The position numbers and the translations under genes were made by a program. The notes under the pieces are model-generated. The model ran no database searches. It was given only the letters and a program-made list of their open reading frames with translations, and had not been told where the DNA came from. A stretch of 5,154 bases of DNA, taken from NCBI GenBank assembly GCA_903921135.1, contig CAIXOY010000681.1, forward strand, positions 1-5,154, read 5' to 3'. Shown here piece after piece: positions 1-4,541 of this stretch (position 1 is the stretch's first letter; every line of letters starts with the position of its first letter). The stretch is from an uncultured Gammaproteobacteria bacterium (GTDB lineage: Bacteria > Pseudomonadota > Gammaproteobacteria > Pseudomonadales > UBA5518).

Positions 1-1504
1 AGTCGCTGTCCGCGCCCGTTGTCTCCGCGTTCAGGAACACCTGCGGCGCGCCCCGAATGGTGAGTGGATCGCTGAGCGGCGGGCTTTGCCAGGTGGCAAC
101 ATCAGGACGGCCGTCGACGAAGCGCTGATCCTGCGTGAGCCAGCTGCGCCACTGCGCGATGGACTCGTCATCGTCGTAATTCACGCCGAGCACCGGCCGC
201 TGCACGTAAGGCACAGGCTTGGCGGGGTCGGATACGTATTCCGCAAATCCGCCTTCGCGCGGCGGCGCCGTGAACGCCAGACCGCCCGCCGGCTGCAGGT
301 ACAGCGATGCCGTGGCGTTGTTGGCAGGCCAGGCCGTGAAATTGCGCCAGCGGTTGCTGCCCGTCTCGAAGGCCGTCACGGGCGCGAGACGCGGATCGGG
401 CGCACCAGCAAGCGCGTGGCGAAGGAAGGGAAGCATCACATCTTCGCGGAAGCGCTTGGCGGTGTCCTCGTCGAAGTCGAGCGGCCCCAGCGTGGTTCCC
501 TCGCTGAAGTGCTGCCCGTGATACCACGGCCCGATGGCGATGAAATTCGCATCGTTTGCGGCGTCGTGCCGTTCCATCGCGGCATAGGCCGCGGGCGCGC
601 CGTAGATATCTTCCTGATCGAAGAGGCCGTGTACGTGCAGCGTGGGCACGCGGCGCAGGGGCCTGTCGAACCAGCGATCGGCGGCCACGTCTTTCCAGTA
701 GGGGCCGTAGGCGGGGTTCTGCACAAGGCGCGTCCACATCTCGTGGCGCTGGTCGAGCACACCGCCAAAAGCACTCACCGCGCTGCCTTTGCCCAGCAGC
801 CAGGCGTAGAGATCACGCTCCGGGTACGGGTAGGAAACGAAGGCCTCGTTGTCCGTCTGCATGTTGAAGATGAAGTCGAAGGCGTAGACCGAGCGGAACG
901 CGCCCCAGTGGAACCAGTCGTCGGACTTCCACACATCCACCACCGGGTTGAAGGGAATGGCCGCGGCAAGCGCGGGGTGCGGGTCACGCAGTGCCGCGAG
1001 TGCCAACCAGCCTGGGTAGGAGGTGCCCCAGATGCCGACCTTTCCGTTGTTGCCGGGGAGCTTCTTCACCAGCCAGTCGATGGTGTCCCAGGCGTCGGTG
1101 GTCTCGTCGGTGTTGCTGGTGTTGAAGGCACCGCGCGGCACGCGGTACATCGCGTACTCGCCACCCGAGCGGAAACGGCCGCGGATGTCCTGGAAGGCAT
1201 AGATGAACTCCTTGCCCGCGAACTCCGTCCCGCGCATCACCGCAAGTTGCGTGGTGGCGCGGCTGCCAAATACATCACTCGCGTCATAGGGCGTGCGCTC
1301 CAGCAGAACGGGTAGCGGCCCTGCGGCACCTTTCGGCGTAAGAACCAGTGTGTAGAGCTCCACACCGTCGCGCATGGGGATGCGGAATTCGCTCAGCGTG
1401 AAATCGTCCTCGGGGAAGGCGGCACGCAATGGCGCGTCTTCGGCGTGCAGGGCGCGCAGCGGTACAAGCACGAGGCACAGCGTGGCGATGAGGCGGAGCA
1501 GCAT
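1..1504 (-). CDS. Exported CocE/NonD-family serine hydrolase, alpha-amino-acid ester hydrolase-like (partial, C-terminus outside window)
   Basis: Reading the minus strand from ATG 1504-1502 gives 501 uninterrupted codons that run off the left edge. Residues 1-21 look like a Sec signal peptide (MLLR, a hydrophobic core, then ALHA before ED), so the enzyme is probably periplasmic or secreted. The alpha/beta-hydrolase domain follows: TPYDA (Tyr73), nucleophile motif GTSYPGW (Ser162), DDWFHWGAF (Asp195/196), GLFDQED (Asp296, Glu298, Asp299) and IGPWYHG (His329). From about residue 375 the jelly-roll domain typical of X-Pro dipeptidyl-peptidase S15/CocE proteins begins and is cut by the window. 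The Ser-Asp-His spacing and the acidic cluster match alpha-amino-acid ester hydrolases (about 610-650 residues), which hydrolyse or transfer alpha-amino acyl groups, including beta-lactam side chains. The exact substrate is inference; a glutaryl-7-ACA acylase-like or peptidase role is possible. No clear Shine-Dalgarno is visible. It is transcribed away from the toxin-antitoxin pair. Confidence 0.93.
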   Translation of the reverse strand, partial: MLLRLIATLCLVLVPLRALHAEDAPLRAAFPEDDFTLSEFRIPMRDGVELYTLVLTPKGAAGPLPVLLERTPYDASDVFGSRATTQLAVMRGTEFAGKEFIYAFQDIRGRFRSGGEYAMYRVPRGAFNTSNTDETTDAWDTIDWLVKKLPGNNGKVGIWGTSYPGWLALAALRDPHPALAAAIPFNPVVDVWKSDDWFHWGAFRSVYAFDFIFNMQTDNEAFVSYPYPERDLYAWLLGKGSAVSAFGGVLDQRHEMWTRLVQNPAYGPYWKDVAADRWFDRPLRRVPTLHVHGLFDQEDIYGAPAAYAAMERHDAANDANFIAIGPWYHGQHFSEGTTLGPLDFDEDTAKRFREDVMLPFLRHALAGAPDPRLAPVTAFETGSNRWRNFTAWPANNATASLYLQPAGGLAFTAPPREGGFAEYVSDPAKPVPYVQRPVLGVNYDDDESIAQWRSWLTQDQRFVDGRPDVATWQSPPLSDPLTIRGAPQVFLNAETTGADSD

Positions 1505-1609
1505 TGCGGGGGCTCGGGGTGGGGAGGCCCGGCATTGTGCCACTAGCGGGGGTGGGCGGGGCGTAGAGCCTCTCGGGATGGCTCCACGCATCAGTGGGCG
1601 GGCGAGCTC

Positions 1610-1638
1610 TTTACACCGAAATCACCCCTGACCAGAAT
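1610..1638 (+). promoter_or_regulatory. Possible sigma70-like promoter of the toxin-antitoxin operon
   Basis: TTTACA (1610-1615, five of six matches to TTGACA) is followed after 17 bases by CAGAAT (1633-1638, four of six matches to TATAAT). It lies 34 bases before the antitoxin ATG in the divergent intergenic region 1505-1671, a sensible place for an autoregulated toxin-antitoxin promoter. The -10 match is only moderate and no transcript start is known. Confidence 0.4.
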
Positions 1639-1639
1639 G

Positions 1640-1653
1640 GTTGCACTATTTGC
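1640..1653 (+). promoter_or_regulatory. Candidate operator with GTTGCA motif for the PutA-like antitoxin
   Basis: GTTGCA at 1640-1645 is followed by a second TTGC at 1650-1653, nine bases after the first TTGC (1641-1644), close to one helical turn. GTTGCA is, from memory, the core half-site recognised by the ribbon-helix-helix domain of E. coli PutA, and the antitoxin just downstream has a very similar domain. The site lies just past the proposed -10 box, where a bound dimer would block transcription. A six-base motif can occur by chance, so this is a suggestion. Confidence 0.3.
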
Positions 1654-1671
1654 GACTCCCGAGGCTCTCCG

Positions 1672-1938
1672 ATGTCAACCACGCTTGGAATCAAGGTTGA
1701 CGACACCACCCGAAAGCGCCTCAACGACCTCGCACAAGAGATCGATCGCACTCCGCACTGGATCCTGAAGACCGCTCTTCGGGAATACATTGAGCGCGAA
1801 GAGCGACGCGAGCGAGAGCGAAAAGAAGACTTGGCACGCTGGGAACACTTTGCCCTTACCGGCGAGGCCGTCGAGCACGGCACTGCGCGTGATTGGCTGG
1901 AGCGACTCGCGCGCGGGGAACGTACGCCTTGGCGCTGA
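1672..1938 (+). CDS. Ribbon-helix-helix (CopG/PutA-like) antitoxin
   Basis: This 88-residue protein has an N-terminal ribbon-helix-helix DNA-binding domain: strand TTLGIKV (3-9), helix A about 11-25, the turn DRTPHW (25-30), and helix B about 31-43. The stretch RTPHWILKTALREYIE closely resembles the DNA-binding domain of PutA. A charged helix (EREERRERERKED, about 41-53) and a tail with WEHFALTGEAV and DWLERL are typical of antitoxins that wrap a RelE/ParE toxin. The likely role is to neutralise the toxin encoded next and to repress its own operon as a dimer. I chose ATG 1672 because GAGG (1661-1664) lies seven bases upstream and the protein then starts at the conserved strand; the longer frame from 1594 adds unrelated residues. 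GC over 1681-1800 is about 56%, clearly below the rest of the window. The 3' end overlaps the toxin start. Confidence 0.88.
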   Translation: MSTTLGIKVDDTTRKRLNDLAQEIDRTPHWILKTALREYIEREERRERERKEDLARWEHFALTGEAVEHGTARDWLERLARGERTPWR

Positions 1939-2222
1939 TCTGGTCTCCGTCGGCGCTTGACGATGTCGAGGCACTTGTCCGTTTCCTCGACAACGCCACA
2001 GGAGACGCCACAGTCGGAAACCGCGCCGCACGGCTGATTCTCGAGGCCGCCGACCGACTGCTTGAGCAACCCACCATCGGCAAGCCAGCCCGGGACGATA
2101 TGCGCGAGTGGCTCGCCGTATTCGGCGCGGGAGCCTATGTGTTGCGCTACCGCATTACGCCCGCAGAAGACATCCTCGTCATCCGGGTCTGGCACTCCCG
2201 GGAAGATCGTCGCTCATGGTGA
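1929..2222 (+). CDS. ParE/RelE-superfamily toxin of a type II toxin-antitoxin pair
   Basis: From TTG 1929 the protein has 97 residues, the usual ParE/RelE length. It begins with ALIWSPSALDDVEALVRFL, the family's first strand and helix (W5, A9, D11-12), continues with a second helix (about 31-47, AARLILEAADRLLEQP), and ends with the beta-sheet core AYVLRYRI (69-76) and ILVIRVWHSREDRRSW (82-97), where the VWHSRED ending is characteristic. RelE proteins cut mRNA on the ribosome and ParE proteins poison DNA gyrase; the sequence does not settle which applies, though the overall pattern leans to ParE. The start is uncertain. TTG 1929 has GGGGAA (1915-1920) eight bases upstream and overlaps the antitoxin by 10 bases; CTG 1935 would give a 4-base overlap; TTG 1893 would overlap much further. 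The overlap implies translational coupling with the antitoxin. Confidence 0.87.
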   Translation: MALIWSPSALDDVEALVRFLDNATGDATVGNRAARLILEAADRLLEQPTIGKPARDDMREWLAVFGAGAYVLRYRITPAEDILVIRVWHSREDRRSW

Positions 2223-2398
2223 ACGGGCATCCCGGTTTCGATAACGCAGGCATCATGGCAACGATGCTGATTACGCTGGCGAACGCCGTCGGGCCACGGT
2301 CGGTCCGTGTGATGGTGGTGGCAGCGTGACTGGCTGTGCTTTCGGACCTTGTATACCGACTACGCACCAGCCGGTTTGACCAAGGAAACTCAAAACAC
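2223..2398 (+). other. Intergenic stretch between toxin and first GFA gene
   Basis: No convincing gene lies here. A 37-codon frame from ATG 2216 (overlapping the toxin end) to TGA 2329 has G/C-rich third positions but no recognisable motif and is probably fortuitous. A short inverted repeat CGGG/CCCG (2224-2227/2231-2234) follows the toxin stop but is too short, and lacks the T-run, to call a terminator. TATACC (2352-2357) is a possible -10 box for the GFA gene without a convincing -35 partner. AAGGAA (2382-2387) is the likely ribosome binding site for that gene, 11 bases before its ATG. Confidence 0.4.
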
Positions 2399-2794
2399 AT
2401 GATCACCGGTTCCTGTCACTGCGGTGCCGTCCATTGGACGTGGCACCCGTCCGACCTCCCCGCCAGCGCCACTGTGTGCAACTGCACGGTATGCCGTCGT
2501 TACGGGGTGCTGTGGGCCTACGCATTCGAGGATGAGGGCATCAGCGTTTCGGGCCTCACGACGGCATATGTTCGAGGCAAGGCGCTGGAGTTCCATTTCT
2601 GCCCGGGCTGCGGCTGCGTCGCGTACTGGCGCGCACGGGAAGAAGGCGAGGACGGCAAGCGGCAGATCGCGGTCAATCTCCGCCTGGCGGAGCCGACGCT
2701 GGTCGATCGGATCCCGCTCGATCGCTTCGACGGACTCGACACCTTCGACGACGTGCCGCGCGATGGACGGTGCGTCGGTGACATGGGGCTCTGA
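2399..2794 (+). CDS. GFA family (CENP-V/GFA zinc-fold) protein 1
   Basis: This 131-residue protein carries the full cysteine pattern of the glutathione-dependent formaldehyde-activating (GFA) fold: GSCHCGAV (Cys6, Cys8), CNCTVCRRYG (Cys27, Cys29, Cys32) and HFCPGCGC (Cys68, Cys71, plus an extra Cys73). The 2-19-2-3 spacing of the first five agrees with Paracoccus Gfa, where these cysteines bind one structural and one catalytic-site zinc. Gfa was proposed to speed formation of S-hydroxymethylglutathione from formaldehyde and glutathione, but many relatives have no known substrate, so the biochemical role stays open. ATG 2399 was chosen because AAGGAA lies upstream and the family normally begins only a few residues before the first CxC; the extra 21 residues from ATG 2336 do not fit. 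The toxin-antitoxin pair lies 176 bases upstream and a degenerate stretch follows. Confidence 0.9.
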   Translation: MITGSCHCGAVHWTWHPSDLPASATVCNCTVCRRYGVLWAYAFEDEGISVSGLTTAYVRGKALEFHFCPGCGCVAYWRAREEGEDGKRQIAVNLRLAEPTLVDRIPLDRFDGLDTFDDVPRDGRCVGDMGL

Positions 2795-2797
2795 AGG

Positions 2798-2822
2798 CAG
2801 GTACCTGATGCAGCTTCGAAGC
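2798..2822. repeat. Two adjacent 10-bp perfect palindromes
   Basis: CAGGTACCTG (2798-2807) and GCTTCGAAGC (2813-2822) are each perfect 10-base palindromes, separated by five bases. They begin three bases after the stop codon of the first GFA gene. They could be binding sites for dimeric regulators or a folded 3' end of the GFA transcript. No T-run follows, so this is not a standard terminator. Confidence 0.5.
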
Positions 2823-3062
2823 ATTTGTGATGCGATCCATCTGTACTGGAACCGCGACCGGCAGCGGCTCGACTGGTGGCGCAGATGACCCGCAGAGCCG
2901 TATGCGCGGCAGCCCACCGGAGCTGCACGTGCACTGTTGGGCCCACGCGCAGACAGCGATGCCGATCTCCGCCGGACCTATGGCAGCGAGGGCGACAGCG
3001 TGACGTTCCAGTCGGCGCAGGGTGTGGTGGTACGCGTGTCGTACAGCTGCTACTCCGGGTAG
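2808..3062 (+). pseudogene. Possible decayed small gene, one frame with an internal TGA
   Basis: From ATG 2808 one frame reads 26 codons (beginning MQLRSICDAIHLYWNRD) to TGA 2886-2888, then stays open to TAG 3060-3062. The second part, roughly from 2955, has protein-like composition and G/C-rich third positions, including LRRTYGSEGDSVTFQS and GVVVRVSYSCYSG. It has no good start of its own, so a gene broken by a single nonsense change is one reading. CAGG (2798-2801) six bases before ATG 2808 could serve as a ribosome binding site. I do not recognise a family. Chance open reading is a real alternative in GC-rich DNA, and the 26-residue basic, tryptophan-rich peptide could also be a small protein in its own right. 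Confidence 0.25.
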
Positions 3063-3099
3063 GCACAGAAGACGCGCCCGTCGCGGCACGGCTTCACAG

Positions 3100-3114
3100 G
3101 GTTGGCCAACAACC
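3100..3114. repeat. Inverted repeat GGTTG/CAACC
   Basis: GGTTG (3100-3104) and CAACC (3110-3114) flank GCCAA. The centre also reads as the 8-base palindrome TTGGCCAA (3102-3109). It lies in the gene-poor stretch before the cupin gene, and its function is unknown. Confidence 0.4.
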
Positions 3115-3131
3115 TGATCATGGTGCCTCCT

Positions 3132-3243
3132 GGTGAATTCCCGCATATTGGGCTGGCACACTCAGGTGCGGGGCTGCGGGGTATCGCTGCGCGAGTGGGT
3201 CGAACCGGATGCTGACGCCAGCGACACCGGCCCAAGCGCCTGA
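3132..3243 (+). pseudogene. Coding-like fragment before the cupin gene
   Basis: A frame readable from GTG 3132 to TGA 3241-3243 (36 codons) gives a protein-like tail: RILGWHTQVRGCGVSLREWV followed by EPDADASDTGPSA. It lies in a different frame from the coding-like fragment ending at 3062. Both could be remnants of one frameshifted gene or of two genes. No family was recognised and no ribosome binding site is evident. The rest of 2795-3282 shows no intact gene on either strand that I would defend. Confidence 0.2.
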
Positions 3244-3282
3244 GCCAACGCCGCCCCACTCCTTGCAGATAGAGACGAAGCC

Positions 3283-3645
3283 ATGAACGCCCGCATCCTC
3301 AGCCACCAGCCCGATGCCGAGTTTTTCATCGATGAGCAGTGTTACATCAACGAGCTTTCCAACAGCGAGAGCGACCCCTCACTGTCCATCGCCAAAGCGC
3401 GGGTGAAGCCCGGAGTGTCGACGCGCTGGCACGCACTGAAAGACACGGTCGAGCGATATGTGATTCTGGCGGGAACGGGGCGCGTGGAAGTGGGTGATCT
3501 GCCCGCGCAGGACCTCGGCCCGCATGACGTCGTCATCATTCCCGCGGGTTGCCGGCAGCGCATCAGCAACACGGGGGCCGAGGATCTGGTTTTCCTGGCG
3601 CTGTGTTCGCCGCGGTTTGATGTGGCGTGTTACGAAGAGCTGTGA
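3283..3645 (+). CDS. Small single-domain cupin with altered metal-site residues
   Basis: This 120-residue protein folds as one cupin barrel. Motif 1 is PGVSTRWHALKDTVERYVIL with GTGRVEVGD following: His50 and Glu57 are in place, but the usual second histidine position holds Leu52. Motif 2 is GPHDVVIIPAGCRQRISNTG, where the usual histidine is Gln92 and Asn96 is kept. The ending DLVFLALCSPRF resembles a group of small proteobacterial cupins (ERYVIL...VEVGD...QRI.N) that I recall as conserved but uncharacterised. With two of the canonical metal ligands replaced, it may bind metal differently or be a non-catalytic ligand-binding protein. ATG 3283 is preceded by GAGA (3272-3275) at seven bases. 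The stop codon lies in a hairpin, and the gdx exporter begins 74 bases downstream, so the two may be co-transcribed. Confidence 0.85.
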   Translation: MNARILSHQPDAEFFIDEQCYINELSNSESDPSLSIAKARVKPGVSTRWHALKDTVERYVILAGTGRVEVGDLPAQDLGPHDVVIIPAGCRQRISNTGAEDLVFLALCSPRFDVACYEEL

Positions 3646-3660
3646 GGACGACCGTTCACA
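3641..3660 (+). promoter_or_regulatory. Hairpin with ACGA loop upstream of the gdx/sugE gene
   Basis: TGTGA (3641-3645) pairs with TCACA (3656-3660), and inside it GG (3646-3647) pairs with CC (3652-3653) around an ACGA loop (3648-3651), leaving a two-base GT bulge. The cupin stop TGA (3643-3645) is inside the stem. Guanidine-II (mini-ykkC) riboswitches, often found before SMR exporters, consist of two hairpins with ACGR loops. Only one such hairpin is present here, so a guanidine-sensing role is speculative. Confidence 0.3.
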
Positions 3661-3686
3661 CGGCATCCCCAAACGTGCAAGGGTAA

Positions 3687-3704
3687 GGCCCGCTGTACAG
3701 GGCC
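3687..3704 (+). promoter_or_regulatory. Hairpin just before the gdx/sugE ribosome binding site
   Basis: GGCCC (3687-3691) and GGGCC (3700-3704) form a five-pair G-C stem around an eight-base loop ending in TGTACA. It ends two bases before the AAGGGAA ribosome binding site (3707-3713) of the exporter gene. Such a position could tune access to the start. The loop does not carry the ACGR motif of guanidine-II riboswitches. Confidence 0.4.
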
Positions 3705-3719
3705 CCAAGGGAACTTCAT

Positions 3720-4040
3720 ATGCCATGGCTGCTGCTTTTCGTTGCTGGCTTGCTGGAGGTGGGCTGGGCCATCGGCCTCAAGTACACCGAGGGCTTCACG
3801 CGGGTGGTTCCGTCGGTGCTCACGCTCGCGGCGATGGCCGGTAGCGTGTTCCTGCTGGGGATTGCGATGAAATCCCTGCCGGTGGGCACGTCCTATGCGG
3901 TGTGGGTGGGCGTCGGCGCCGTCGGCACTGCCATCCTCGGCATGGTGCTCTTCAACGAACCGGCGAGCACTGGCCGCATTCTGAGCCTCGGCCTGATCGT
4001 GGCGGGCATCGTGGGTCTCAGGCTGGCGACGCCAGCATGA
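3720..4040 (+). CDS. gdx: Small multidrug resistance exporter, SugE/Gdx guanidinium exporter type
   Basis: This 106-residue protein, the normal SMR length, has four membrane helices (about 2-20, 29-50, 57-78, 84-103). Its SugE-subtype signatures are GLLEVGWAIGLKYTEGFTR at the start, LPVGTSYAVWVGVGAVG in helix 3 and SLGLIVAGIVGL in helix 4. Residues known to build the guanidinium/proton site in Gdx-Clo are present at the same numbers: Glu13, Trp16, Ser42, Tyr59 and Trp62. The family exports guanidinium in exchange for protons as an antiparallel dimer in the inner membrane; some members also carry small quaternary ammonium compounds. AAGGGAA (3707-3713) precedes ATG 3720 by six bases. The stop overlaps the ATG of the second GFA gene, so the two are translated as a pair. 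Two hairpins lie upstream, between here and the cupin stop. The older name for the gene is sugE. Confidence 0.95.
   Translation: MPWLLLFVAGLLEVGWAIGLKYTEGFTRVVPSVLTLAAMAGSVFLLGIAMKSLPVGTSYAVWVGVGAVGTAILGMVLFNEPASTGRILSLGLIVAGIVGLRLATPA
4022..4036 (+). promoter_or_regulatory. Strong hairpin abutting the start codon of the second GFA gene
   Basis: GCTGGC (4022-4027) and GCCAGC (4031-4036) are perfect six-base inverted arms around the loop GAC. The stem ends on the base before ATG 4037 and covers the place where a Shine-Dalgarno would be, inside the last codons of gdx. It may make translation of the GFA gene depend on ribosomes finishing gdx. No T-run follows, so it is not a standard terminator. 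Confidence 0.5.
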
Positions 4041-4474
4041 CGAGTACCGATGCAAGACAGCGTGTTGCAAAGCCCGTGAAGACATCGAGCTTCGAGGGTG
4101 GATGCCTCTGCGCGAACATCCGTTTCCGTGCGGTCGGCCCGGCGTCGAATCCGCACACCTGCTCCTGCAGGATGTGCCAGCGACACACGGGGGCTCTCAC
4201 GGCAGCGTGGGTCGAGTTCCCGCGCGACAGCGTCTCGTGGATCGGCCCCGGTGGAAGCCCCGCCACGTGGCGATCCTCGCCGCGCTCGAGCCGCGCTTTC
4301 TGCCCCATCTGCGGGAGTTCGGTCGGCGCGATCGACGACGACCCGGTCATCGCGCTGCTGCTCGGCAGCTTCGACTCGGCAGGGCGCAAGGAGCTTGCAG
4401 CCGTGTCGCACTCCTACGTGTCGGCGCGGCCGCGCTGGTGGCATGTGCACTCCGACGGCGAGGTGCAACCGTGA
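4037..4474 (+). CDS. GFA family (CENP-V/GFA zinc-fold) protein 2
   Basis: This 145-residue protein has the same cysteine layout as the first GFA protein in the window: GGCLCANI (Cys23, Cys25), CSCRMCQRHTG (Cys42, Cys44, Cys47) and FCPICGSSV (Cys89, Cys92). The QRHTGAL loop and RAFCPICGS are standard for the family. About 20 residues precede the fold. The rest of the two proteins differs strongly, so they look like separate family members rather than a recent duplication. The start is set by the ATGA overlap with the gdx stop (4037-4040) and lacks a good ribosome binding site, which points to translational coupling. GFA-fold proteins are zinc proteins proposed to handle formaldehyde-thiol or related adducts; the actual substrate is unknown. 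Coupling to a guanidinium-type exporter suggests a shared detoxification task, which is inference. Confidence 0.9.
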   Translation: MTSTDARQRVAKPVKTSSFEGGCLCANIRFRAVGPASNPHTCSCRMCQRHTGALTAAWVEFPRDSVSWIGPGGSPATWRSSPRSSRAFCPICGSSVGAIDDDPVIALLLGSFDSAGRKELAAVSHSYVSARPRWWHVHSDGEVQP

Positions 4475-4541
4475 ACCGGTGCCGCGCGTCTGGAGCGGCG
4501 GACCCTGCCGGCATACGGTAACGATCCTGCACCGAAGCGAT

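Noticed and set aside
86..1315. Long open frame on the plus strand (409 codons)
   Set aside because: It lies antisense to the CocE-type hydrolase, whose motifs and signal peptide are clear on the minus strand. The plus-strand product is Arg/Val/Gly-rich with no recognisable motif, as expected for a shadow frame in GC-rich DNA.
1594..1671. Upstream extension of the antitoxin frame
   Set aside because: The extra 26 residues precede the conserved first strand, contain the proposed promoter region, and lack a ribosome binding site; ATG 1672 has GAGG at a good distance.
2224..2240. Terminator-like hairpin after the toxin
   Set aside because: The stem is only four base pairs (CGGG/CCCG) and is followed by GTTTCG, not a run of T.
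2390..3161. Overlapping minus-strand open frames opposite the first GFA gene and the gap
   Set aside because: The products are Arg/Ala/Pro-rich without motifs, and their frames are the antisense shadow of well-supported plus-strand coding sequence or of GC-rich gap DNA.
3646..3719. Guanidine-I or guanidine-III riboswitch before gdx
   Set aside because: The conserved ykkC class I core and the class III pseudoknot pairing (two interleaved stems) could not be found in this 74-base spacer.
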